Origin: Patescibacteria group bacterium
GTDB taxonomy: Bacteria; Patescibacteriota; Minisyncoccia; Phycocordibacterales; JANLHH01
Reading direction: 5' to 3'
Assembly: GCA_038063375.1 (NCBI GenBank)
Contig: JBBTVG010000002.1
Location: forward strand, 1 to 54,550
DNA length: 54,550 bases
Part shown: positions 16,820 through 26,821 of the stretch, piece by piece
How the letters are laid out: each line of letters begins with the position of its first letter
Numbering within the stretch: the first letter of the stretch is position 1
Made by a program: the position numbers and the translations under genes
The notes under the pieces: model-generated
What the model saw: the letters and a program-made list of their open reading frames with translations, nothing else
The model's database searches: none
What the model was told of the DNA's origin: nothing

Positions 16820-17317
16820 CTATTTTCTAAATTCGCACTTTCCAGAAGATACTATCACTCCTGTTCCGAGTGTAGCAATATCAATAAATTCTCCTTTGTT
16901 ATCCAGAACATCTCCGGTGGCAACCTTGAACATCATTGCTTGACCTTGCGATGGAGTAAATTGCGTAAATTCTCCAGAAATATTTACTTCAACTGGGTAT
17001 GAATCACATCCTTTAGCATCACACCTAAAATAGGTTCCACTCTCTGTTCCATAATCTACGAAATAGTAAGTTGCTGGAACGGAAGCCGTACAGCTACCTC
17101 CACCGCAATCAAACCGACTTGCCGGGAAACAAGAAAGCTCCGCGATATCTGCCATTGCGGAATGTTGTGAAGATTCTTCATAGGCAAATCTTAATGACTC
17201 GCTGGGCGTGATGATTGTGGTTGTCGTTAGAATCTCTCCTTTATTTTGAAGAGCTAAGTACAGAGAAATACCCAATAAAAGTATAAGTATGCCAATAATA
17301 ATATTTTTCTTTTCCAT
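16820..17317 (-). CDS. membrane-anchored exported protein of the TIR island
   Basis: This 165-aa protein has an N-terminal membrane helix (about residues 5-23) and an extracytoplasmic part with six cysteines (C58, C66, C71, C92, C97, C162 by approximate count), including DCGGGSC and CDAKGC. The C-terminal part is beta-rich. No family is recognised. It is the first gene of a two-gene unit with the TIR-like gene and starts about 45 bp from the tRNA-Ser 3' end. It could be a sensor, an unrelated surface protein, or cargo. Confidence 0.6.
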   Translation of the reverse strand: MEKKNIIIGILILLLGISLYLALQNKGEILTTTTIITPSESLRFAYEESSQHSAMADIAELSCFPASRFDCGGGSCTASVPATYYFVDYGTESGTYFRCDAKGCDSYPVEVNISGEFTQFTPSQGQAMMFKVATGDVLDNKGEFIDIATLGTGVIVSSGKCEFRK

Positions 17318-17361
17318 ATATTTGAAATGTCCTTATTTGCTTTGGTTCAAAGTAGGACATC

Positions 17362-17382
17362 TGGCGGAGGAGACAGGATTTG
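17362..17382 (-). repeat. tRNA-Ser 3' end, attR-like copy
   Basis: The 21 bp that match 14978-14998 exactly. They cover CCA, discriminator, acceptor 3' strand and part of the T arm of the functional tRNA-Ser gene. Confidence 0.85.
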
Positions 17383-17451
17383 AACCTGCGGAGGGCGTAA
17401 ACCCTCACATGCTTTCCAAGCATGCGCCTTAAACCGCTCAGCCACTCCTCC
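17365..17451 (-). tRNA. tRNA-Ser(GGA)
   Basis: A class II tRNA on the minus strand. The acceptor is GGAGGAG/CTCCTCC; the anticodon stem CATGC/GCATG holds loop TTGGAAA, anticodon GGA, reading TCC/TCT; a long variable arm (GAGGGTTTACGCCCTC) and T loop TTCAAAT follow. The discriminator is G and CCA is encoded (17362-17364). Its 3' end is repeated at 14978-14998. Confidence 0.95.
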
Positions 17452-17522
17452 AATCATCAAGTTATACACTATGGGAATGACGAATGCAAAAAATAACGAA
17501 AGGAAAATCCGTATTCCTACTA

Positions 17523-18416
17523 CTAGCTACGCAAAGCTTTGATCCGTTCCTCTACGGGCGGATGTGTCATGAAGAGCTTGCCGAAAAAGCTTGCCGCTTT
17601 TTTCCCTTTGAATGGGTTGGATATATAGAGATGAGCGGTTGCGTGATTGGCGCGCCGCATCTCTGTACTGTCAGCGGCAATCTTTTGGAGCGCTGCTGCC
17701 AACCCTTCCGGATAGCGCGTCAGAAGCGCACCCGAGGCATCGGCAAGAAATTCACGCTTGCGCGAAATGGCGAGCTGGATAAGAGTAGCGATAATGGGCG
17801 CCAAAATTGCGAGCACAATGCCGATGATCATAAAAATTGCCTGCGCACGTCCATCACGATCTCCTCCCCTGCCTCCCCCCCAAAAAGTAGAGCGAATGAA
17901 AAAATCAGAAAGAAGCGTCACGAATCCGACAAGCACCACTACGACAGTGGAAACAAGAATATCTCTGTTGCCGATGTGGGAAAGCTCATGCGCCATCACC
18001 CCTTCAAGTTCGGTGCGATTCAATATCGCCAAAAGACCAGTGGTCACCGCCACCACTGCGTGTTCTTTGTCGCGTCCGGTGGCAAACGCATTCGGCGCCG
18101 GATCAGTAATAATGTACACGCGCGGTTTCGGAAGCCCGGCGGTGATAGCAAGATTTTCCACGATATTGTGCAATTCGCGATACTCTCTCTCTGGAGCGGG
18201 TGCTGCGCCGGAGATCTTCAAGACAATTTTATCGGAATACCAATAACTAAATACGTTCATGAAGACGGCAAAGATCACCGCGAAATACAGAATTCCTTGC
18301 GCTTGGAGAATATAAGAAAACGCCCACCCGATAAAGATGACCACGATCAAAAACGCGGTCATCAACATCCACGTTTTTCTGATGTTCCTGTCTTGTTCTG
18401 TGTAGAGTGTCGCCAT
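17523..18416 (-). CDS. htpX: HtpX-like membrane zinc metalloprotease (M48)
   Basis: The 297-aa protein has two N-terminal membrane helices (about 16-34 and 42-58), the zinc motif HELSH (143-147), two further hydrophobic segments around a Gly/Arg-rich loop (FWGGGRGGDRDGR) and the third zinc ligand in REFLADASG. HtpX degrades damaged membrane proteins from the cytoplasmic side. It is the last gene of a lemA/pyrophosphohydrolase/htpX operon, with 2 nt between it and the preceding gene. LemA-HtpX pairs are common. Confidence 0.93.
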   Translation of the reverse strand: MATLYTEQDRNIRKTWMLMTAFLIVVIFIGWAFSYILQAQGILYFAVIFAVFMNVFSYWYSDKIVLKISGAAPAPEREYRELHNIVENLAITAGLPKPRVYIITDPAPNAFATGRDKEHAVVAVTTGLLAILNRTELEGVMAHELSHIGNRDILVSTVVVVLVGFVTLLSDFFIRSTFWGGGRGGDRDGRAQAIFMIIGIVLAILAPIIATLIQLAISRKREFLADASGALLTRYPEGLAAALQKIAADSTEMRRANHATAHLYISNPFKGKKAASFFGKLFMTHPPVEERIKALRS

Positions 18417-18418
18417 AT

Positions 18419-18739
18419 TTATTCAGTTCGTTCAAGAAAAATTTTCTGAGTGAATGCCCCTCGTTCTTTCCTTCGCTTGCGAGCCATTTTAGTGACATCG
18501 CCGCGCGCAATATCAAATGCTTTATAGATCGCGGTAAGTACTTCTTGCACGTCGCTCAATTCCTTTACTGTCTCTAATTTTCCTTTTGCCTCAAAAACTT
18601 CTTTTGCCTCTTCTTGAAGCTTTTTAAGAAGTTCTTTTTTATACTCAATTGCGGATAGTTTACGCGTAACCGGCCGTTCTCCGTTTGAACGAATAATGTC
18701 AGGAATATTATCGCGTACGAGTTTATGGTATTTCTGCAT
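18419..18739 (-). CDS. MazG/PRA-PH-like nucleotide pyrophosphohydrolase
   Basis: The 106-aa all-helical protein begins KYHKLVRDNIPDII and has the acidic EEAKEVFEAK plus ELSDVQE motifs of the MazG/phosphoribosyl-ATP pyrophosphohydrolase superfamily, which bind magnesium and hydrolyse NTPs to NMP and PPi. A house-cleaning role is likely; a histidine-pathway role is unlikely because no his genes are present. The gene abuts lemA directly (adjacent nucleotides) and precedes htpX. Confidence 0.8.
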   Translation of the reverse strand: MQKYHKLVRDNIPDIIRSNGERPVTRKLSAIEYKKELLKKLQEEAKEVFEAKGKLETVKELSDVQEVLTAIYKAFDIARGDVTKMARKRRKERGAFTQKIFLERTE

Positions 18740-19294
18740 TTAGAAACTTACTTTCACCGGCTCTTTTGCTTCCGCGCCTTCTTCCAACTCAAAGAATTCT
18801 CTTTTTGTGAACTTGAACATGTTCGCGATGAGGTTTGAAGGGAATGTGTCCACTTTAATGTTCAGATCGCGCACGTTGGTGTTATAGAATCTGCGCGCCG
18901 CCTGAATCTTATTTTCCGTATCGGAAAGTTCGCGCTGGAGCTCAACGAAGTTCTGGCTTGCCTTGAGATCAGGGTAACTCTCCGAAACAGCAAAGAGGGA
19001 TTTTAATGCGCCGGTGAGCATATTCTCCGCGGCGGCGTGTTCGGCAACCGTCTGCGCGCCCATTGCCTTCGTGCGCGCTTCGGTCACTTTTTCCAGTGTC
19101 GTTCGCTCGTGGGACACATACCCCTTCACTGATTCTATAAGGTTGGGAATAAGGTCATAGCGGCGCTTGAGTTGGACATCAATATCCGCCCATGCCTCAC
19201 CGGCACGAGTAATAAGCCGGATAAAACTGTTGTATACGGCAATGATCCATAGAATTATAACGGCGGCGATCGCAAGAATATAGATGAGTTCCAT
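18740..19294 (-). CDS. lemA: LemA family protein
   Basis: The 184-aa protein has one N-terminal membrane helix (about 3-22), then the LemA core with WADIDVQLKRRYDLIPNL and a long helical bundle ending in the FPSNLIANMFKF motif. Function is not established; LemA is often paired with HtpX or other membrane quality-control genes, as here. It is the first gene of the operon. A TATAAT box on the minus strand (19334-19339) lies 40 nt upstream. Confidence 0.92.
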   Translation of the reverse strand: MELIYILAIAAVIILWIIAVYNSFIRLITRAGEAWADIDVQLKRRYDLIPNLIESVKGYVSHERTTLEKVTEARTKAMGAQTVAEHAAAENMLTGALKSLFAVSESYPDLKASQNFVELQRELSDTENKIQAARRFYNTNVRDLNIKVDTFPSNLIANMFKFTKREFFELEEGAEAKEPVKVSF

Positions 19295-19374
19295 AGATGA
19301 TAATAGAGAGTATTAAATATTGATAATTTTTATATTATACAACAACAAATCGTTCTTTAGCAATGAAATACATT

Positions 19375-19403
19375 TTGACGAAATATAAGTGTCATGTTAT
19401 CCT
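19375..19403 (+). promoter_or_regulatory. promoter of the 68-aa Cys-rich gene
   Basis: TTGACG (19375-19380), a 17-bp spacer and TATCCT (19398-19403). The leader of about 55 nt contains an AAGGA ribosome-binding site before the ATG at 19464. Confidence 0.65.
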
Positions 19404-19463
19404 GCAGACAGTTTTTGTTCTTTGTTTCCATGATACAGACCATCCATTATAAGGAACCTACTC

Positions 19464-19670
19464 ATGACAGCGCAGAGATTTCAGCCACCGAAGACGCAAG
19501 AGGTCTCGGACACGGAAAATACCGGGCTTTATCATGTTTTTTGTCCAACATTCGCTACACGTAAGACGATGACCCTCTCGCACCCTGCCGGGGATCTATG
19601 CCCCATTTGCAGGCGGCTTCGGGGAAAAAATACGCACGAATGTGATCCAAAAATGACGCGGCTCACCTAA
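19464..19670 (+). CDS. 68-aa cysteine-containing protein, putative zinc ribbon
   Basis: A small soluble protein with C27, a CPIC pair (about 46-49) and a later HEC near the end, spacing that could bind one zinc ion. No family is recognised. It is a complete stand-alone unit with a good -35/-10, a clear AAGGA ribosome-binding site and a strong terminator at 19693-19724. That careful packaging of a tiny gene supports real expression. It diverges from lemA and converges on groEL. Confidence 0.6.
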   Translation: MTAQRFQPPKTQEVSDTENTGLYHVFCPTFATRKTMTLSHPAGDLCPICRRLRGKNTHECDPKMTRLT

Positions 19671-19692
19671 TGCTTTCCGCTCCATAAACTCC

Positions 19693-19724
19693 AAACGCTC
19701 GACACCTGTGTCGAGCGTTTTTTT
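19693..19724 (+). terminator. terminator of the 68-aa gene
   Basis: AAACGCTCGACAC/GTGTCGAGCGTTT arms (19693-19705/19708-19720) with seven T (19718-19724) on the + strand. A separate 10-bp hairpin at 19739-19760 lies just past the groEL stop and may stop groEL transcription. Confidence 0.9.
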
Positions 19725-19763
19725 AAATTAAATATTCCGCGCCTGTCTATAGGCAGGCGCTCT

Positions 19764-21756
<1,993 letters not shown>

Positions 21757-21807
21757 ACTCATAATGCCGAAGATTATACAAATTGCTAAAAGTCTAAAAG
21801 TAGAAAA

Positions 21808-21835
21808 ATTATACGGCATTTTGGGCTATAGTCAA
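21808..21835 (-). promoter_or_regulatory. groESL promoter
   Basis: On the minus strand TTGACT (21830-21835), 16 bp, TATAAT (21808-21813). A second TATAAT (21773-21778) lies closer to the gene with no clear -35. The arrangement is of housekeeping type. Confidence 0.7.
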
Positions 21836-21905
21836 CACGTTTCGGACATGCTATTGTAGCAACAGATACAAAACCCCACTCATCCCACTACAGGAGGATT
21901 TGGAA

Positions 21906-22541
21906 ATGATTTCCTATAAAATATTGGTAACCGCGAAAAATCAGGAAGATTCTTGGATCTTTGTGGACGGTAAGCGTTTTTCTATCCCCAAACTCGGAGA
22001 AAACAAAGACGGGCTGCGAACAGTGCTCACAGAAATGCTCGCACACCTTGTCCGTGAAAACGTGCTCAAGGTCAAAGCTTTCTCTACGCAAAACGAGGGA
22101 CAAAAGATCACCAACCTTGCGGAAATGCTGCGAATTGAGGTGATTGTGGGTACCAAAGACAGCTATCACAGTCCGCAGGAAATTCCCCAGCATCTAGTCA
22201 AAGCATTCGTTCTCCTCGCATGGATCCACAGTAAACACTTCTGGCAAGACGAACGTTTTGGGAGCTGTATCTGCGGAGTGTGCAGAGATACCACGAGAGG
22301 AAAAGAAGGACCCCGGCCCAATCTTTCGGAGAATCCGATCTTCTGGTGTCCGGAGCACTGCTTGAACATTAAGTGTTTCTCTCACGAGATCGAAAAAATG
22401 ATCAATCCCAACTACGTGATTCCCGAAGAAGCGTACGAGGAGGAACGGAAGCGAGAAGCATTCTCCAAAGAGGTTACCGCTCTTGCAGAGCGTCCGGAGG
22501 TAGGCGGTACATTCAGGCATTGGCGTGGCGGCAAAAGATAG
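21906..22541 (+). CDS. 211-aa protein with cysteine clusters, unknown function
   Basis: ATG 21906 has a textbook AGGAGG ribosome-binding site 8 nt upstream; a TTG at 21900 is the alternative. The N-terminal half reads as alpha/beta, followed by a cysteine-rich middle (CICGVCRD, then WCPEHC and IKC) that could hold one or two zinc ions, and a basic C-terminus. No family is recognised. It stands alone between divergent groES and secG, with its own terminator. The strong translation signal, rare in this genome, suggests high expression. Confidence 0.6.
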   Translation: MISYKILVTAKNQEDSWIFVDGKRFSIPKLGENKDGLRTVLTEMLAHLVRENVLKVKAFSTQNEGQKITNLAEMLRIEVIVGTKDSYHSPQEIPQHLVKAFVLLAWIHSKHFWQDERFGSCICGVCRDTTRGKEGPRPNLSENPIFWCPEHCLNIKCFSHEIEKMINPNYVIPEEAYEEERKREAFSKEVTALAERPEVGGTFRHWRGGKR

Positions 22542-22557
22542 TTCAAATCGGGTTTAC

Positions 22558-22583
22558 GGGCGGCACAGAGTGTCGCCCTTTTT
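22558..22583 (+). terminator. terminator of the 211-aa gene
   Basis: GGGCGGCAC/GTGTCGCCC stem (22558-22566/22570-22578, one G-T pair) followed by five T. Confidence 0.85.
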
Positions 22584-22599
22584 CTATCCGCAGTCCCCA

Positions 22600-22627
22600 T
22601 TGCGTTTCCCGTAAACCCTGCTATAAT
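22600..22627 (+). promoter_or_regulatory. secG promoter, nearly leaderless
   Basis: TTGCGT (22600-22605), 16 bp, TATAAT (22622-22627). Transcription should begin near 22634, about 3 nt before the secG ATG. Confidence 0.7.
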
Positions 22628-22636
22628 GCTTTTTAA

Positions 22637-22867
22637 ATGGAATGGGTAACTAATATATTGCCGTGGGCACAAATTACTCTCTCTGTGCTTCTCATAGCGA
22701 CCATCTTGCTTCAGCAGACAGGAGCAAATCTTGGCGGTGCATTCGGAGGATCAGACAACAGTACCGGTTTTCACACTCGCAGAGGCGCAGAGAAAGTGCT
22801 TTTTTACGCTACAATCATCATAGCGATTCTTTTTGCCGCCTCGGCTCTCTTAGCTCTCATCGTGTAA
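22637..22867 (+). CDS. secG: preprotein translocase subunit SecG
   Basis: The 76-aa protein has two membrane helices (about 8-25 and 52-75) joined by a Gly/Ser-rich loop with the SecG hallmark LGGAFGGSD. SecG assists protein movement through SecYEG. It is predicted to be translated from an almost leaderless mRNA. Confidence 0.92.
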   Translation: MEWVTNILPWAQITLSVLLIATILLQQTGANLGGAFGGSDNSTGFHTRRGAEKVLFYATIIIAILFAASALLALIV

Positions 22868-22927
22868 CTTTTTATCTTGAGCAATTAAAGACCACGACCG
22901 CTCGCTTTTTATCCCAAAAAGTCTCCA

Positions 22928-24751
22928 GTGGGTAGAATACACGGTCGTTACTCAATTGCTCTTCCTACCATAGTGAACAATCATCTTTTCAACTCACCTG
23001 TGCGCTCCAGCGCATTCGTGCAAAAAATAACCCGTATTATTGCATCCTTTTCGTACATTGAACGAATTGCGTTTTTTCTATTCGTTTGGATCTTCGCCAT
23101 AGGTTCCCTTGTTCTATTATGGAACATTAACAAAGCATTTTTGATAGAGATTCCGGCGGATGGCGGCTCTCTCACCGAGGGCATTATCGGAGCGCCTCGT
23201 TTCATCAATCCGCTTTTGGCAATTTCCGATGCGGACAGGGATCTTACCATACTCACGTACTCGGGTCTCTTGCGCGCGACCGCTCTGGGAACGCTTGTTC
23301 CCGACCTTGCGCAAGAATATTCCATTTCAGATGACGGATTGACCTATACTTTTGTTCTGCGAGACAATATTTTTTTCCACGACGGCACCCCCATCACCGC
23401 TGACGATGTGGTCTTTACGGTCACCAAAGCGCAAGACTCCGTGTTAAAAAGTCCGAAACGCGCCAATTGGGACGGGGTCGTGGTGGAAAAAGAAAGCGAT
23501 AAGGTGGTTATATTCAGACTCAAGCAAGCGTATGCTCCTTTTTTGGAGAACACCACGTTAGGAATACTGCCTAAACACATCTGGGAGAAAGCCGATCCGG
23601 AACAATTCAGTTTCAGTCAATTTAACATCACTCCTGTCGGATCGGGACCTTATACCGTAGATAACATTGAAAGAGATTCTTCCGGCATACCGGCATCCTA
23701 TGACCTCCGCGCGTTCAAAAAATACGCGCAGGGGAAACCCTATATTACGGAACTCCACATCAGATTCTACGCAAACGAAGAAGAGTTGACCAATGCTTTC
23801 AAAGAAGGAGAGATTGAAAGCATTAACGCGATCTCCCCCAAGACCGCGGAAGCACTGAAGGAAAAGGGGTATCGCATAGAGCGTTCTTCTCTTCCCCGCA
23901 TATTTGGCGTTTTCTTCAATCAAAACCAAGCATCTCTTTTTACCGACCTTACGGTTAGGAAAGCACTCTCCGTGGCGGTTGACAAAGAACGTATCATAGA
24001 CGAAGTGCTCTCCGGTTACGGCACACCGATAGACAGCCCAATTCCACCGGGATCCATCGGGTATACCGCCCCTGACAGCCGCAAAACTCTGGCAGAGGTG
24101 GAGGCGGAGAGTTCTCCCGAAACACCGGGGAGAGTAGCGGAAGCGCGCGCCATTCTTGAACGGAATGGATGGACGTTTAATGAAGAGAAAGGGGTTATGG
24201 AGAAAAAGACCAAGACAGGAACGACCGAACTCGCGTTCGCGCTTTCCACATCTGACGTCCCTGAATTGAAAGAGACCGGCGAGCTCGTGAAAAAACAGTG
24301 GGAAGCGATAGGCGCGCGCGTTGATCTTAAAGTATTCGGGACAGGAGACCTTAACCAAAATGTCATCCGACCGAGAAAATATGACGCGCTCTTGTTTGGA
24401 GAGATCGTTGGGCGCGATTCCGACCTCTTTTCTTTTTGGCATTCGTCACAAAGAAACGACCCAGGGCTTAATGTCGCATTGTACGCCAATATTACCGCTG
24501 ACAAGCTCCTTGAAGAAGCGCGCACCATTTCGGACACCGATGAACGGATCAAAAAATATCAGGAATTCAAGAAGGAGATCGCGCGGGATATACCGGCTGT
24601 ATTTATTTATGCTCCCGACTTTATATACGTACTCCCTGAAAAGATACAAGGAATCACCGTCGGTCCGGTAAAGACACCGTCGGAAAGATTTCTGAACATA
24701 CCTTTGTGGTTCATTGAGACCGATCACATATGGAAGTTTTTTGTGAAGTAG
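22928..24751 (+). CDS. family 5 extracellular solute-binding protein (oligopeptide type)
   Basis: The protein belongs to the DppA/OppA family. A membrane anchor (about residues 42-67) is followed by the bilobed binding domain, with YSGLLRATALGTLVPDLAQ, DGLTYTFVLRDNIFFHDGTP and ADDVVFTV as family blocks. It should capture peptides at the cell surface. The start is GTG at 22928 (607 aa) or the GTG at 22973 (592 aa); neither has a clear ribosome-binding site. No permease or ATPase partner is adjacent, so import depends on genes elsewhere, or the protein has another role. Confidence 0.85.
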   Translation: MGRIHGRYSIALPTIVNNHLFNSPVRSSAFVQKITRIIASFSYIERIAFFLFVWIFAIGSLVLLWNINKAFLIEIPADGGSLTEGIIGAPRFINPLLAISDADRDLTILTYSGLLRATALGTLVPDLAQEYSISDDGLTYTFVLRDNIFFHDGTPITADDVVFTVTKAQDSVLKSPKRANWDGVVVEKESDKVVIFRLKQAYAPFLENTTLGILPKHIWEKADPEQFSFSQFNITPVGSGPYTVDNIERDSSGIPASYDLRAFKKYAQGKPYITELHIRFYANEEELTNAFKEGEIESINAISPKTAEALKEKGYRIERSSLPRIFGVFFNQNQASLFTDLTVRKALSVAVDKERIIDEVLSGYGTPIDSPIPPGSIGYTAPDSRKTLAEVEAESSPETPGRVAEARAILERNGWTFNEEKGVMEKKTKTGTTELAFALSTSDVPELKETGELVKKQWEAIGARVDLKVFGTGDLNQNVIRPRKYDALLFGEIVGRDSDLFSFWHSSQRNDPGLNVALYANITADKLLEEARTISDTDERIKKYQEFKKEIARDIPAVFIYAPDFIYVLPEKIQGITVGPVKTPSERFLNIPLWFIETDHIWKFFVK

Positions 24752-24863
24752 AGAGTACGCTAGCTACAGTTTCAATTCTTTATTATTTATAAGCATATTA
24801 TTTATTAATTTTTACGTTTCTTTAGGCATACAACCCTGAGGGAATCGCATTCGCAACATACCT

Positions 24864-26813
24864 ATGAACAACCAAGACAAAAACACGGGAAGAAATCCGG
24901 GACCATCCGGCCACAAAAGTGCTCGGCACAGAAGAGGTAGCAGCGGGAAGCCGGTGCATGCGGCGCGCGCAGGGCAAACCGGACAACATCACCCGCGAAG
25001 AGAGGCGGGAGGAGCCACTGGGGGAGGCGCTGGTTCGCGGCGAAGAACACATGGCGGCGGATCGCGGAAACCCACACCGCACGGAAAGTTATTGTATGCG
25101 AAAACGTCTACAAAAAAGGAAGATATCATACCGGACATCGGCGATAGTATTCGTATCATCCCTCTTGGGGGCGTTGAAGAGATCGGGCGCAATATGACGG
25201 TCATTGAATATAAGAATGACATCGTCGTGGTTGATATGGGATTTCAATTCAAAGAGCCGGACACGCCGGGCATTGACTATATCCTGCCAAACACCAAGTA
25301 CCTTGAGGACCGCAAACATAAGGTACGGGCGGTCGTCATTACCCACGGGCATTTAGACCATATCGGCGGTATTCCTTATATTCTGGGAAGAATCGGAAAT
25401 CCGCCCATCTACTCGCGTAATTTGACCACACTTCTGATCAAAAAACGCCAGGAAGAATTTCCTCATGTGCCGAAGCCAGACGTTCGCATCGTTGAAAAAG
25501 ACGATACGATCAGGATCAGTGACACTATGTCCTTAAAATTCTTCGCCGTAACCCATACGATTCCGGACGCCATGGGGATCATCATACAAACGCCGCATGG
25601 CAGTATCGTACACACAGGAGACCTGAAACTTGACCATGTGAATGGCGTACCCACGGAGAAAGAGGTGGACGAGTTCAAAAAATTTGAGAAAGAAAATGTG
25701 CTCCTGCTCATGGCCGATTCAACCAACGTTGAACGACCGGGTTTTTCCATTCCGGAAGACATGGTGAACAAAAATATTGATGAAATCATCAAGAACACGA
25801 GCGGGCGCATTATTATCGGAACGTTCGCTTCACAACTTGAGCGCATCATGAAGATCATTGAGAGCGCGGAGACGTACGGCAGAAAGGTTGTCGTGGAAGG
25901 AAGAAGCATGAAAACAAACGTGGAAATAGCAAAAGAGGCGGGAATATTGAAAGCAAAAGACGGCACACTGCTCACGATAGAAGAAATGCACGCGTATGAT
26001 CCCAACAAGATCCTTATCTTGGCAACAGGCGCGCAGGGAGATGAATTCGCCACGCTCATGAGGACGGCGAACAAAACCCACAAACAGCTCAAAATTACTC
26101 CCAAAGACACGATCATCCTTTCTTCTTCCATCGTGCCCGGCAATGAACGAAGCGTGCAGAAACTGAAAGACAATCTCTCGCGCCAAGGAGCACACATTAT
26201 TCACTACCAGGTGTCTGATGTGCATTCTTCGGGGCACGCAAATCACGGCGAAACGTTGTGGATACATAAAAAGATCAAACCTAAATTCTTCATCCCGATC
26301 CACGGATATCACTACATGTTGCGCGTCCACGCTGATATTGCCAAGGAAGCCGGTATGCCTGAGCAAAATGTCATCATTCCTGACAACAGCATGGTCATTG
26401 AGATCATTGAAAATGGCACGAGGATGGTGAAGCTCGCTGAAAGCGCCCCATCGAGCATCGTGTTGGTTGATGGATTTTCCGTCGGCGACATTCAGGATGT
26501 CGTATTGAGAGACCGGCAAATGCTCGCGCAAGACGGCATCTTTGTTGTCATCGCAACGGTGGACATCAATACGGGCAAACTGCGCAAGTCGCCCGATATT
26601 ATTTCACGGGGATTTGTGTACTTAAGGGAATCACAGGAACTGCTCCATGACGCGCGCCATATCGTCAAGAAAACTATTGAAGACTCGCTTGTGGGTATGC
26701 ATCCGATAAACCTTGAATACGTAAAAGACAAGGTGTCTGACGACATAGCCCGATTCCTCCTTCAAAAAACCGCCAAACGCCCCATAGTCATCCCGGTGCT
26801 TCTCGGGGTATAA
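24864..26813 (+). CDS. rnj: ribonuclease J
   Basis: RNase J is a metallo-beta-lactamase/beta-CASP nuclease with 5'-3' exonuclease and endonuclease activity in mRNA decay and rRNA maturation. The 649-aa protein has an unusual N-terminal extension of about 85 residues rich in G, R, H and S (disordered, probably RNA-binding), then the MBL domain with the zinc motif HGHLDHIGG, HTGDLKLD, the beta-CASP segment, and HANHGETLW before the C-terminal domain. The MFS gene follows 8 nt after the stop. Confidence 0.95.
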   Translation: MNNQDKNTGRNPGPSGHKSARHRRGSSGKPVHAARAGQTGQHHPRREAGGATGGGAGSRRRTHGGGSRKPTPHGKLLYAKTSTKKEDIIPDIGDSIRIIPLGGVEEIGRNMTVIEYKNDIVVVDMGFQFKEPDTPGIDYILPNTKYLEDRKHKVRAVVITHGHLDHIGGIPYILGRIGNPPIYSRNLTTLLIKKRQEEFPHVPKPDVRIVEKDDTIRISDTMSLKFFAVTHTIPDAMGIIIQTPHGSIVHTGDLKLDHVNGVPTEKEVDEFKKFEKENVLLLMADSTNVERPGFSIPEDMVNKNIDEIIKNTSGRIIIGTFASQLERIMKIIESAETYGRKVVVEGRSMKTNVEIAKEAGILKAKDGTLLTIEEMHAYDPNKILILATGAQGDEFATLMRTANKTHKQLKITPKDTIILSSSIVPGNERSVQKLKDNLSRQGAHIIHYQVSDVHSSGHANHGETLWIHKKIKPKFFIPIHGYHYMLRVHADIAKEAGMPEQNVIIPDNSMVIEIIENGTRMVKLAESAPSSIVLVDGFSVGDIQDVVLRDRQMLAQDGIFVVIATVDINTGKLRKSPDIISRGFVYLRESQELLHDARHIVKKTIEDSLVGMHPINLEYVKDKVSDDIARFLLQKTAKRPIVIPVLLGV

Positions 26814-26821
26814 TGTGAAAG

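Larger units (their letters stand above)
14978..17382. mobile_element. putative tRNA-Ser-targeted integrated island (about 2.4 kb)
   Basis: Perfect 21-bp direct repeats (14978-14998 and 17362-17382) bound this segment. The right copy is the CCA end, acceptor 3' strand and T-arm part of the intact tRNA-Ser gene; the left copy is a stray duplicate. This is the geometry of integration at a tRNA 3' end. Inside are a TIR-like gene with a membrane-anchored partner, a decayed coding fragment and a long hairpin. The segment looks AT-richer than its surroundings: one sampled 60-bp line in the TIR gene (15661-15720) is 33% GC, versus 53% in a line of the M16 gene (12181-12240). No integrase is recognisable, so it may be a remnant, satellite or passively mobilised unit. 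Confidence 0.6.

Noticed and set aside
14953-17522. Complete phage or conjugative element at tRNA-Ser
   Set aside because: No integrase, capsid, relaxase or replication gene is present; only a small cargo-like segment is supported.
17484-18449. 321-codon frame antisense to htpX
   Set aside because: It overlaps htpX completely; the composition (H, R, K-rich with no motifs) is that of a shadow frame. htpX has clear catalytic motifs.
21757-21900. CIRCE operator upstream of groES
   Set aside because: The TTAGCACTC-N9-GAGTGCTAA inverted repeat is not present; only ordinary -35/-10 elements are seen.
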